A stretch of 64,000 nt of DNA from Alphaproteobacteria bacterium. GTDB taxonomy: Bacteria; Pseudomonadota; Alphaproteobacteria; UBA8366. Positions within the stretch are counted from its first letter, which is position 1. Every line of letters starts with the position of its first letter. Location of the stretch: positions 16,808 through 80,807 of the forward strand of contig JANQKC010000016.1 of NCBI GenBank assembly GCA_028281325.1. The letters run 5' to 3'. Under the pieces are notes generated by a model, which saw nothing but the letters and a program-made list of their open reading frames with translations, searched no databases and was not told the origin of the DNA. The position numbers and the translations under genes are program-made. Positions 53,211 to 62,300 of this stretch are shown piece by piece.

Positions 53211-53240
53211 TTGACATACTTGGCTACAGCGCGGGAATCA
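53211..53240 (+). promoter_or_regulatory. Weak candidate promoter for the adenylate cyclase
   Basis: A perfect -35 hexamer, TTGACA (53211-53216), is followed 17-19 bases later by poor -10 candidates (GGAATC or AATCAT). The orientation and distance (about 140 bases) fit transcription of the cyclase gene at 53384. The weak -10 makes this tentative. Confidence 0.28.
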
Positions 53241-53383
53241 TTCCTAACCCTACTCGATATCGTCGTTTTCATCGTTGGTGTTTGCGATCACCGTTGCAGC
53301 TATGCAAAGATGAATGAGGGGCAAACTGGGCGAGACGCCAACGCCGCTTCTGGCAAGGCGGCATCATACTGTCTGAGAATGGA

Positions 53384-55546
53384 ATGAATATTTTTGCGCG
53401 CAAGTTTCGCGGCTTTTTAATTAATGCGCCGCTTAACTTCAATATTATTGCAATATTCATCGCTATCTTCTTGCTCCTTGCCGGAAGTTTGATTTGGTAC
53501 AACTATAGCCGCAACGCCGAGTTGGCGCTGGAAGCTGCGGATACACTTCTCCTCAATGTCAGTGAGAAAGTACTTGAGAAAACCCGTAACTTTATCGACC
53601 CGCCGGTCACGCTGATCCATCTCACCGCGGAACTGCCGGACATCGCACTGCTGCCCGACCGGACGGATCATCCGACGGCTCAGTATTTTCTCGATGCGCT
53701 CGAAGCCTATCCACAGCTATACGGCCTTTTCGTCGGATACGAGAACGGCGATTTCTTTCAGGTCGTACAATTTGCCGATGTCGACGCCAATACGAAGAGC
53801 CGATTGAAAGCGCCTCCGTCGGCCACCTACGGCGTCCGGACAATCGCGCTGCAGCCGGACGGTGCCCGCGAACAACGTTGGATATTCCTGGATGCCGGCC
53901 GAAAGGCGATCGGCGATCCGATTACCAGCGCGGCAAGCTACGATCCGCGCGGCCGGCCATGGTACAAGGCCGCGCTGACCCAGAGCGACGCATCGCTGAC
54001 CGACGCGTATATTTTTTCAAGCCTGCGGGCGCCCGGCATAACGGTTTCCCGCAAGGTGGACAGCGACCGCAGCGCCGTCGTCGCCGCGGATATCACGCTC
54101 GCGCAACTGTCGTCTTTCCTGCGGGACCAAAAGGTCGGCGACTCCGGTGTCGTGTTCCTCTACAACGAGAAGACCGAATTGATCGCCTATCCGGACGTAA
54201 ACCGCACCGTCAAGCGGGTTACCGAGGACGGCCAAACAAAACTGAAACCGGTCCGCGTTGACGAGCTGGAACAGCCGTCATTGACCGAGGCGATCAAACA
54301 TTTCGCCGGCAAGAGCGACGACCGTTTCATCTACAGCGTCGACGGCGAGGACTATGTGGCGAGTGTCTCCTCGCTTATGGGCAGTTTCGGCTCCAACAAG
54401 CGCGTCGGCATCGTGGTGCCTGTGAACGACTTCATCGGCCCGATTGCCGAACACCGAATCTGGAGCCTGATCTATTCGATCATACCCTTGCTCCTGTCGG
54501 TTCCTTTGATCGCGTGGGTTTCGGAATGGATCGCCCGACCGATCCGCGCCCTTGTCGAGGAGACGAAGAAGATACGCGACCTTTCCTTCGAGGAGGATTC
54601 GCCCGAAATAGATTCCCGCATCACCGAAATCCGTGAACTCACCGAATCGATGGCGACGATGAAAACCGCCATTCGCACGTTCGGTCAATACGTCCCCAAG
54701 GCGCTCGTCGAACAGCTCATCCGGTCCGGCAACGTGCAAGGCCTCGGCGGGGAACGGCGGCAACTCTCGATCCTGTTCACCGACGTGGCCAACTTCACGG
54801 ATCTGTCCGAACAGATGTCGCCAGAAGACCTGACACGGAAAACCTCGCGCTATTTCCAGGAACTCGGTGAAATAATTCTTGAGAATCAAGGATCTATCGA
54901 CAAATACATCGGCGATGCGATCATGGCGTTTTGGAATGCGCCGCTTGCGGTCGACGACCACATCCAAGTTGCATGCCGAACGATGCTGTTATGCCAGCAA
55001 CGCAGCGCGGAACTGAACGCCGAATGGTCGGCCAACGGCGAACCTGAAATGCTCACCCGCTTCGGTCTGCATACCGGTGAAACGGTGGTCGGCAATATCG
55101 GGTCGCCGGACCGTATGGACTATACCGCGCTCGGCGTCTCGGTGAACCTGGCCGCCCGCCTCGAAGGCCTCAACAAACGCTACGGCACCCAACTGCTCGT
55201 CAGCGAAAGCGTCTACCAGGTTGCAAGCGACGCCTTCCTGTTCAGGCCCATCGATCTGGCGGCCGTGAAGGGTATAAGCAAACGAGTGGCCACCTACGAA
55301 CTCTGTGCGGCGTATGACGGACCATCATCGATTCTGGCAACCGAAGAGCAGAAAGCATTCTGCCGCCGGTGGAGCGAAATCTACGACCTGTACCGCGCGT
55401 CGGACTGGGCCGCGACATTCAGCGCATTGCAGGATTTTCTTGCTGACTATCCGGACGATCAGGTGGCCAAGCTCTACCTTGAGCGGTGCCGACGCCAGAT
55501 CGATAAACAGCCGCAGCATCCCGAAACGCGGGTCGCGCAACGCTGA
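53384..55546 (+). CDS. Membrane-bound class III adenylate cyclase with Cache and HAMP domains
   Basis: A 720-residue protein from ATG 53384. N-terminal membrane segment at about residues 20-42; a large periplasmic Cache region (LALEAADTLLLNVSEKVLEKTRNF, EGYPQLYGLFVGYENGDFFQVV, YDPRGRPWYKAALTQSD); a second membrane segment near 365-385; a HAMP linker (RPIRALVEETKKIRDLSFEED); and a class III cyclase domain from about 455. In the catalytic domain, metal aspartates lie in LFTDVANFTDLSEQ and KYIGDAIMAFWNAP; substrate residues are Lys/Asp of DKYIGD and DYTALG, matching adenylate rather than guanylate cyclases, and the transition-state Asn/Arg of VNLAARL are present. It makes cAMP in response to an extracytoplasmic signal. 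It diverges from mutA. Confidence 0.87.
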   Translation: MNIFARKFRGFLINAPLNFNIIAIFIAIFLLLAGSLIWYNYSRNAELALEAADTLLLNVSEKVLEKTRNFIDPPVTLIHLTAELPDIALLPDRTDHPTAQYFLDALEAYPQLYGLFVGYENGDFFQVVQFADVDANTKSRLKAPPSATYGVRTIALQPDGAREQRWIFLDAGRKAIGDPITSAASYDPRGRPWYKAALTQSDASLTDAYIFSSLRAPGITVSRKVDSDRSAVVAADITLAQLSSFLRDQKVGDSGVVFLYNEKTELIAYPDVNRTVKRVTEDGQTKLKPVRVDELEQPSLTEAIKHFAGKSDDRFIYSVDGEDYVASVSSLMGSFGSNKRVGIVVPVNDFIGPIAEHRIWSLIYSIIPLLLSVPLIAWVSEWIARPIRALVEETKKIRDLSFEEDSPEIDSRITEIRELTESMATMKTAIRTFGQYVPKALVEQLIRSGNVQGLGGERRQLSILFTDVANFTDLSEQMSPEDLTRKTSRYFQELGEIILENQGSIDKYIGDAIMAFWNAPLAVDDHIQVACRTMLLCQQRSAELNAEWSANGEPEMLTRFGLHTGETVVGNIGSPDRMDYTALGVSVNLAARLEGLNKRYGTQLLVSESVYQVASDAFLFRPIDLAAVKGISKRVATYELCAAYDGPSSILATEEQKAFCRRWSEIYDLYRASDWAATFSALQDFLADYPDDQVAKLYLERCRRQIDKQPQHPETRVAQR

Positions 55547-55554
55547 AACCCGTG

Positions 55555-56547
55555 TCAGTCCCGCGGCGCAGACGGATGGCGTTTAGCGACCACCAGCCGC
55601 TTTCCCTCGCTTACCTGCCAGACGATTAGGCCGGGGACCCCGAGCAGCAGCTGCCGCACACGCCGAACCAACGACAGCCCAAGGGCGACCTCCGGCGACA
55701 GGCCGAACATCGTCCCAAAAAGAAGATATCCGCCCTCTTGCACACCCAGCGATCCGGGAATCACAAAGCCGGCGCTGCGCACCGCCTGCGCCAAACTCTC
55801 GATGATCGCCGCTTCGAGCAAACCGATTTCGAATCCCATGAAATACGCGGTGAGCCAAACCTCCCCGATACCGACAAACCACGTCATCAAGTGATAGAGA
55901 AAGCTTAGGACGATGGCTTTACGATCTCGATAGAGTTCAAGGATCGTATCGTGTAAGCCTGAAACGTCGCCCAGACTGAGCCAACTCGATTTGTTTTCCA
56001 GCTTGAGCAGAAACCGTTCGAGCAAGTGGAACATTCCCATCCGCTGAGCGACGATAAATCCGATCAGCAACGGTGCGAATATCAGAAGGCCGATGGCTAC
56101 CGACCATCCCAGCGAATTCTCCGCGCTTACATAAAGCAGCAGTGCGACGCCCATCAGCGAGAACACGAACTGGCTGAACACCTCGACGGTCTTGTCGACA
56201 ACGGCCCCCGCGCCCGCAACGGCCGCACCCGATCCCCGAATGGCGAGCAGCCGGGCGCCCACAATATCACCGCCGACCTGGCCAACCGGCATAAGCCCGT
56301 TCACCGATTCACGAACCCAACGCGCCCAAAGGTAAAGAAGAAAAGGCGCCGGCCAAACCCGCTGCACGATCACGCGCCATCCCATCGCGGCAAAGCAAAG
56401 GGAAATCACGTGGTACGCGGCAATCACGAACATCCCCCAGCCCGCGCTCAGGAATGCCTGCCCGACGGTCCCGAACCCGTAATAGCCGACCAACAGGGTA
56501 GCGACGGCCAAACCGAGCAGAGCGGAAAAGGCGACGGCGATTTTCAA
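55555..56547 (-). CDS. HpnL/UPF0104-like integral membrane protein
   Basis: A 330-residue polytopic protein. It starts with TTG 56545-56547, which has AGGAG about six bases upstream and the expected MKIAVAFSALLGLAV beginning. About eight hydrophobic segments can be seen. The motifs RESVNGLMPVGQVGGDIVGARLL, AGAGAVVDKTVEVFSQFVFSLMG and SAGFVIPGSLGVQEGGYLLFG are those of the lysylphosphatidylglycerol synthase-type/HpnL group, where HpnL helps move hopanoids to the outer membrane. Which lipid is handled here cannot be told; no hopanoid genes are nearby. It is convergent with the cyclase gene (8-base gap). Confidence 0.78.
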   Translation of the reverse strand: MKIAVAFSALLGLAVATLLVGYYGFGTVGQAFLSAGWGMFVIAAYHVISLCFAAMGWRVIVQRVWPAPFLLYLWARWVRESVNGLMPVGQVGGDIVGARLLAIRGSGAAVAGAGAVVDKTVEVFSQFVFSLMGVALLLYVSAENSLGWSVAIGLLIFAPLLIGFIVAQRMGMFHLLERFLLKLENKSSWLSLGDVSGLHDTILELYRDRKAIVLSFLYHLMTWFVGIGEVWLTAYFMGFEIGLLEAAIIESLAQAVRSAGFVIPGSLGVQEGGYLLFGTMFGLSPEVALGLSLVRRVRQLLLGVPGLIVWQVSEGKRLVVAKRHPSAPRD

Positions 56548-56731
56548 CCGAAACTCCTAAAGGCGAAGGCTACTCAAGATACCGACCACCGTCGCCGAAG
56601 CGCGTATCGTTTCGGCATGGCGATCCGATGTCATGGATACAGTCGATGCGGCTTATAGGCTGATTACCGCTGCGTTACCATAGGCAAGAATGTTTGCGGA
56701 GATTACTCAAGACGATTCAAGAAATCGTCAT

Positions 56732-57028
56732 TTACTCGGACCGTTCAGGAGCGAAGGCGCCCAGGTTGTAGCGCCAGTAAAGTTCCAGCAAGCCGGCAAT
56801 TGGCGTCGGCAGTTCCACGGGTTGCAGATCGGGCGCCGGCTTGACCGGCACCGGCACCACCTCACGCTTGGCAATGCGCTCCGTAATGACTTCTTCCAAT
56901 GCGTAGAGCGCGTGCAACAAGGCGTCGGGCTCACTCTCACCATAGGTCACCAGCTCAGGGAAATGGGGCGATGCGACCCGATAGGACCCGTCGTCCTCCT
57001 CCACTAGTTCAACGGGATACGACACCAT
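56732..57028 (-). CDS. HicB-like antitoxin without a HicA partner
   Basis: About 98 residues from ATG 57026-57028 (a TTG nine codons upstream is less likely). The first 50 residues are the HicB RNase H-like fold: VSYPVELVEEDDGSYRVASPHFPELVTYGESEPDALLHALYALEEVI, here abridged, with the usual DDG-Y and F-P-E motifs. The C-terminus (LPTPIAGLLELYWRYNLGAF) resembles the DNA-binding tail found in HicB. HicB normally neutralises the mRNase HicA, whose gene is 60-80 codons long; none was found on either side, so this may be an orphan. Start lacks a strong ribosome binding site. Confidence 0.68.
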   Translation of the reverse strand: MVSYPVELVEEDDGSYRVASPHFPELVTYGESEPDALLHALYALEEVITERIAKREVVPVPVKPAPDLQPVELPTPIAGLLELYWRYNLGAFAPERSE

Positions 57029-57207
57029 CAATGAGCCTGCGTATTCAACATCCAAGCGCTACCGCTACCGCGGCACGTCTTTGCCGCATTGCTGCCAGAT
57101 TCGCATGATAACAGGGAATTCCATCATGAGGTTGTAACGTCCGTCACAGCAACCACGATTTGTCGGCAATGATGCCCGGCGCAAGTGGATAAAGACAGGA
57201 GGAAGGA

Positions 57208-57675
57208 ATGCTCCGCAAGCTATCAACGTCTATCGCACTGGTAATCTTTGTCGCAGGCTGCGGTTCGACCCCAGGCGAGCGCGCCGTCACCGGATCCGGA
57301 CTCGGCGCAGGCGCCGGTGCGATCGTCGGCGCCGTAACGGGCCTGACCGTCGTTCAAGGCGCGCTGATCGGCGCTGGCGCTGGCGGAATTACCGGCGCTT
57401 TGACGGACAACAGCAATCTCAACCTCGGCCGGCCCATCTGGGAATGGGGGTCAGGATCATCAACTGCCAAGTCCGGCAACAGTCATGCCCGGGTCCGTAA
57501 CATTCAATCCGGCTTGGCGCGACTGGGTTTCGATCCGGGCCCGATCGACGGCATCGCCGGCCAGCGCACCCGATTGGCGATCCGGCAATACCAGAAGAGC
57601 AGAAACCTGCCGGTCGATGGTCAAGCAACGCGGTCTCTTGAACAGCAAATCGTGGCCGACGCAAATCGCGCGTGA
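57208..57675 (+). CDS. Glycine-zipper lipoprotein with peptidoglycan-binding domain
   Basis: A 155-residue protein from ATG 57208 (GGAGGAAGGA just upstream). Signal peptide with lipobox VAGC at residues 15-18, so a lipoprotein. Residues about 28-68 form a glycine zipper (GSGLGAGAGAIVGAVTGL, GALIGAGAGGITGAL), a membrane-associating motif in outer-membrane lipoproteins. Residues about 92-145 are a peptidoglycan-binding (PG_binding_1) domain: VRNIQSGLARLGFDPGPIDGIAGQRTRLAIRQYQ, abridged. It would tether outer membrane or envelope complexes to the wall. It is convergent with ilvA, with a 15-base gap. Confidence 0.8.
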   Translation: MLRKLSTSIALVIFVAGCGSTPGERAVTGSGLGAGAGAIVGAVTGLTVVQGALIGAGAGGITGALTDNSNLNLGRPIWEWGSGSSTAKSGNSHARVRNIQSGLARLGFDPGPIDGIAGQRTRLAIRQYQKSRNLPVDGQATRSLEQQIVADANRA

Positions 57676-57690
57676 GACCCAAGACGGGCT

Positions 57691-59205
57691 CTACTTCAAA
57701 AATAGATCGTAGACGGGATTAACGGTCTCATCGGTGCTTGGGTACCCGACGTCCTCCAGAAAGGCCTGGAATTTTTCGTCTTCGCCATCCGGAACCTGCA
57801 TGCCGACCAGTACCCGGCCGTAGGCGTTGCCGTGATTTCGATAGTGGAAAAGACTGATGTTCCAGCCCGCCCCCATATTGTCGAGGAAATTGAGGAGCGC
57901 CCCCGGACGTTCGGGAAATTCGAACCGATAGAGCCGCTCATTCCTCAATGCTTGCGCCCGACCGCCGACCATGTAGCGGACATGCAGTTTGGCCAGTTCA
58001 TTATCGGTCATATCGACGGTCGGATACCCTTCGTTATCCAGTTCGCGGATCAGGTCGATCTTGTCCTGCTCCCCGTTCCGCAACTCCACGCCGACGAAAA
58101 TATGTGCGTCATCCACATCGGAGTAGCGATAGTTGAACTCGGTAACCGACCGTTTGCCGACCACTTGGCAGAACTTCCGGAAACTGCCGATCCGCTCGGG
58201 TATCGTCACCGCCAGTAAGGCTTCCTTTTGCTCGCCGATGTCCGCCCGTTCCGAGATATGCCGCAACCGGTCGAAATTGACGTTCGCACCGCAATCCAAC
58301 GCGACATAGGTTTCCCCACGCGCCTTCTCGCGCGCAACATAGGTCTTGAGCCCGGCAATCCCCAAGGCGCCGGCCGGTTCGGCAATCGACCGGGTGTCGT
58401 CATAGATATCCTTGACCGCTGCGCAAATCTCATCGGTCGACACAAGAATCACTTCGTCGACGCATTGCTTCGCAATTCGAAAGGGCTCGTCGCCGACCTG
58501 GGCCACCGCGACGCCGTCGGCAAATAGGCCGACATGGTTCAGCCGCACCGGGTGCCCCGCCTTCAGCGCGTCATGCATGCACGCCGCGTCGTCCGGCTCC
58601 ACGCCGATGATCTTGATGTGCGGCCAAAGCGATTTGACGTAGGCCGCGATCCCGGCAATTAACCCGCCGCCGCCCACGGCGACGAAAATGGCGTCGATCT
58701 GCTCGCTATGCTGGCGCAGGATTTCCATAGCGATGGTCCCTTGACCGGCAATAACGTCGGGATCGTCGTAGGGATGGACGAAAGTCATCCGTTCGACCCG
58801 CGCGATCTCTTCCGCGTGTTCCCGGGCTTCGTCCACGGACGTACCATGCAACACGATCTCGCCGCCCAGACGCCGCACCGCGTCGACCTTGATGGCGGGC
58901 GTGGTAACCGGCATGACGATCACCGCGCGCAGCCCCAACCGATCGGCCGACAAGGCCACGCCCTGCGCATGGTTTCCCGCCGACGCGCATACGACGCCAC
59001 GGGCGCGGGCTGCCTCATCCAAGTTGGCGATCTTGTTGTGGGCGCCCCGCAGCTTGAAGGAAAAAACCGGCTGCAGGTCTTCGCGTTTCAGCAGGATTTT
59101 ATTGTCGAGCCGAGCGGAAAGGATCGGCATCGGCTCCAGCGGCGTTTCGCGCGCCACCTCATAAACCTTCGATCGCAGAATGCGTTCAACGTAATCGCGC
59201 GGCAT
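57691..59205 (-). CDS. ilvA: Biosynthetic threonine ammonia-lyase
   Basis: A 504-residue enzyme from ATG 59203-59205 (GTG one codon upstream also possible). The fold type II PLP domain has the cofactor lysine in FSFKLRGA (Lys51), the SAGNHAQGVA loop and the PLP-phosphate segment GGGGLIAG. The C-terminal third holds two ACT-like regulatory domains (LLAVTIPERIGSFRKFCQVVG and YRFEFPERPGALLNFLDNMG), as in the isoleucine-inhibited biosynthetic form. It deaminates threonine to 2-oxobutyrate, the first step of isoleucine synthesis; 2-oxobutyrate can also lead to propionyl-CoA, which the methylmalonyl-CoA mutase in this window would process. The last residues run almost to the stop of the convergent gene. 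Confidence 0.92.
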   Translation of the reverse strand: MPRDYVERILRSKVYEVARETPLEPMPILSARLDNKILLKREDLQPVFSFKLRGAHNKIANLDEAARARGVVCASAGNHAQGVALSADRLGLRAVIVMPVTTPAIKVDAVRRLGGEIVLHGTSVDEAREHAEEIARVERMTFVHPYDDPDVIAGQGTIAMEILRQHSEQIDAIFVAVGGGGLIAGIAAYVKSLWPHIKIIGVEPDDAACMHDALKAGHPVRLNHVGLFADGVAVAQVGDEPFRIAKQCVDEVILVSTDEICAAVKDIYDDTRSIAEPAGALGIAGLKTYVAREKARGETYVALDCGANVNFDRLRHISERADIGEQKEALLAVTIPERIGSFRKFCQVVGKRSVTEFNYRYSDVDDAHIFVGVELRNGEQDKIDLIRELDNEGYPTVDMTDNELAKLHVRYMVGGRAQALRNERLYRFEFPERPGALLNFLDNMGAGWNISLFHYRNHGNAYGRVLVGMQVPDGEDEKFQAFLEDVGYPSTDETVNPVYDLFLK

Positions 59206-59208
59206 CAC

Positions 59209-59397
59209 CCAATCCTAGCTGTCCAAAGGTTCCACCCGTCCCTAGCGAGCGGCATGGAGCCGATAGAGCGGCGATACAGCACAAATAAGGCAACAGGCAA
59301 AGCCCTTTTCAGCTTCTAGCCGGCAAAACACCCCTGAAAGAAGGACTAAGACCTTAGGCCGCACAACGCCGGCAAGGATTTCTGTAAACGATCCGGT
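59209..59397. other. Short intergenic region with no recognised feature
   Basis: About 190 bases between two minus-strand genes, ilvA downstream and the giant adhesin upstream. No gene or strong hairpin was found; it must hold the 3' end of the adhesin transcript and the promoter for ilvA. Confidence 0.3.
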
Positions 59398-62300
59398 CTA
59401 CCATTCGATACGTTCGATCGCGTTGAATGCGACCTCGCTGCCATCCTGCAGAATAATGGTTCCGGATGCATCGTTGCTGAGATCGATATAGTTGCTGCCG
59501 GAAGCGCTGATCGATCCCGTATCCAGGGACAACGTCCAATCCGCGCCAAAGCTGCCGATACCGTTGCCGCCCGCGGCGTCCTGCAGCTCGATCGTGTCGA
59601 TCCAACCGCCGCCGGTGCCGCCGTCCACCTGGTCACGGCCGCTGCCCTCCTGGAAGATGAAAAGATCGTTGCCGTCGCCGCCGTAAAGACTGTCATTGCC
59701 CGTGCCGCCGTCCAATACGTCGTCGCCGGCGCCGCCATAAATCCGGTCCGCGCCACTGCCGCCGTAAAGGGTGTCGGCACCGGCGCCGCCGGTTAGGTGG
59801 TCATCCCCCGCTCCGCCATAGATGGTGTCATTGCCGTCCTCGCCGTCGATCGTATCGTTCCCGAGGCCGCCATAAATCGTGTCGTTGCCCGTACCCCCGT
59901 CGATGTCGTCGTTGCCGTCGCCACCGTAAATCGTGTCATTGCCGGCGCCGCCGTCGATGGTATCGTCGCCGTCACCGCCATAAAGCGTATCGTCGCCGGC
60001 GGCGCCATCCAGCGTGTCCACCCCGTCATAGCCGTAGATCGTATCGGCGCTGGAGGTTCCGGTGATGTTGTCGTCGCCTGTCGTCCCCTCGGTTGCGGAG
60101 CCACCGGAGCCGCCGGAGCCACCGTTCGTACCGATATCGTAAAGATTGCTGATATCCGACGGCGAAAGCTGCGTATCGTAGATGACGACCTCGTCGATGG
60201 TGCCGTCGAAGGTCTTGCCACCATCCTTATCGGCGCCGATGTAGGTCCTCGCTTCGTTGTCCCCCATACCGTCTGTCTTGCTGCTGCTGCCGGCAAGCGA
60301 GTCATCCACGTAGAGCTTCATGCCGCCGGCGCCGAAGACCGCAGTGATCATGTACCACTGACCGGTCGACAACGTGCCGCTGGAAAACACCGTATCTCCA
60401 TTGCTCTCGAACTCGACCTTCCCGTCCTTGACACGGAGATACATCTTGTCGTCGTCGTCACGCGTGAACAGCCATTGCTCGGTGTTCACGTCATCCGGAT
60501 TGATCCACATCTGGATCGTGCCATTGGAAATCTCGAAGTCTTCGGTACCGCCAACCCGAACATGATCGTTGTTCCCGTCGAGTTCGACGGCGGTATTCGA
60601 GTCCCCGTTGAGTGCGCCGGTCTCACCCGGGGACGCACCGTTCCGATACGTGCCGTCATGACTTCCAACCTCATCGGATGCCGTCGAACCGGAATTTTCG
60701 CCAAGCCTCCAATAGCCGGCAGGGTCATGCGCCATAACGGCATCTCGATAGGCATCGGACGATCCTGAACCGGTGGGCTGCGGATCGGCAACCTCGACGT
60801 TGATCGTTCTGGTATTGATCGCCTTGCCGCCACTCGATTCCTCGGAAATCGCCTGCACGGTCAATTCGAAATCACCGTCGTGGCCGGGATCCGTCGTAAT
60901 CGTCAATGACGATGGGTCCCAGGTCGAAATATCGACCTCAAAGCCGTTCGCGCTGTTCGCGGTAAAACTATTCGTACCGTCGCTCAGTACCGCACCATCC
61001 GGGATTTCGCTAATCACGATGGTGAGGGTCTCGGAACCATCCGTATCCGTCAGCGCGGCTGCAATTGCCGGCAAGTTGATGGGCTCACCGGCGCTCGGCG
61101 TGGTACTGGACTGCGTGAACCGAATATCGTCGACGAACGCACCGCGGCCCTCCGGGTGCACCGTGCCGGTGTCGGTGAAGACGAGCCGAACGTCACCGCC
61201 GGTCCCGACGAACTGGAGCGAATGCTCCTCCCAGGTCATTTCGCTGACCGTGTTTCCGTCCCACCCGATGGTGACGGTCTCAAGCACCGCGCCGGACGAC
61301 ACATCGATCGCGCTAACCTGGAAGTCCATATAGGACTCGAAGCCGGGCCGCGGCGATACATCGAAACTCAGTTCGTACGTCATATCCGCCGCGGTGGAGA
61401 CGGTTCGCTCGATGACGCCCGCATCCGGGAAGCCGCCGTCGCCCTCGAAGTTGATCTCGACGAATTGGTCGCCGTCCACTGCATCACCCGGTTGATCGGA
61501 CTCGTTCCAAAGCTCGATCTCGTTTCCACTACCGGGACTCCAGCCATCGACGGTTCCGTCGATGAACGCCGTCGGTCCACCGGTCTCGAAAGTGCTATGG
61601 AAAAGTTGCGTTTCCGTATCGGGATCCGTCAACGTCAACGTCGGCGTATCGGCAACGGCGCCGATCGTCACATCGATCGTGTCGGAAACGCTATTCGTGT
61701 CCGCGCCATCCGTACTGGTCGCGGTAACGGTCAGTTGCACGGTGCCGGAGTAGTTTTCAGGCGTGAACATCTTCAGGCCGGTCAGATCGCCCGGCGCGAG
61801 CGTCCAGGAACCATCGCCATTGTCGGTGCCGGCCGATAGGGTCGATCCGTTCGGTACGTTGCCGATCGTGATCGCCAAGGATTCGGAACCGTCCAAGTCG
61901 TTCAACGACGCCGAGATGTTCAAGTCGACCCAGTCCGGCGACACGTCGAATGTCTCGTTGACCGTCATCGTCCCGCCCGTCGTGAGCTGTACGTCGTCGA
62001 ACTGGATTTCCGTCAGCTCGTTGGACTGCGTCTTCTCATTGTTGTACCCACCCAGGATCAACGTGTGATTGCCCGCTGACAGACTGCCGAGATCGAGCGT
62101 AACGGTCTGCCAGCCGGTATCGCCACCACCAGCGACCTGAGCGACATAGCTGTTACCGCCGGTTCCGACGAGCGAACCGTCGATACTGACCAGAATCTGG
62201 CTGTATTCGTCGGATTCATACGAGTCGTTCGTTTGCATCCGGTACTTGAAGGTCAATGAGCCGGTCGCGTTGCTCGGTACATTGAAGGTGGTCTGCCAAC

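Noticed and set aside
53100..53383. Cobalamin riboswitch upstream of the B12-dependent mutase
   Set aside because: The gap is only 263 bases, no cobalamin-box consensus was found, and the visible fold is one simple hairpin.
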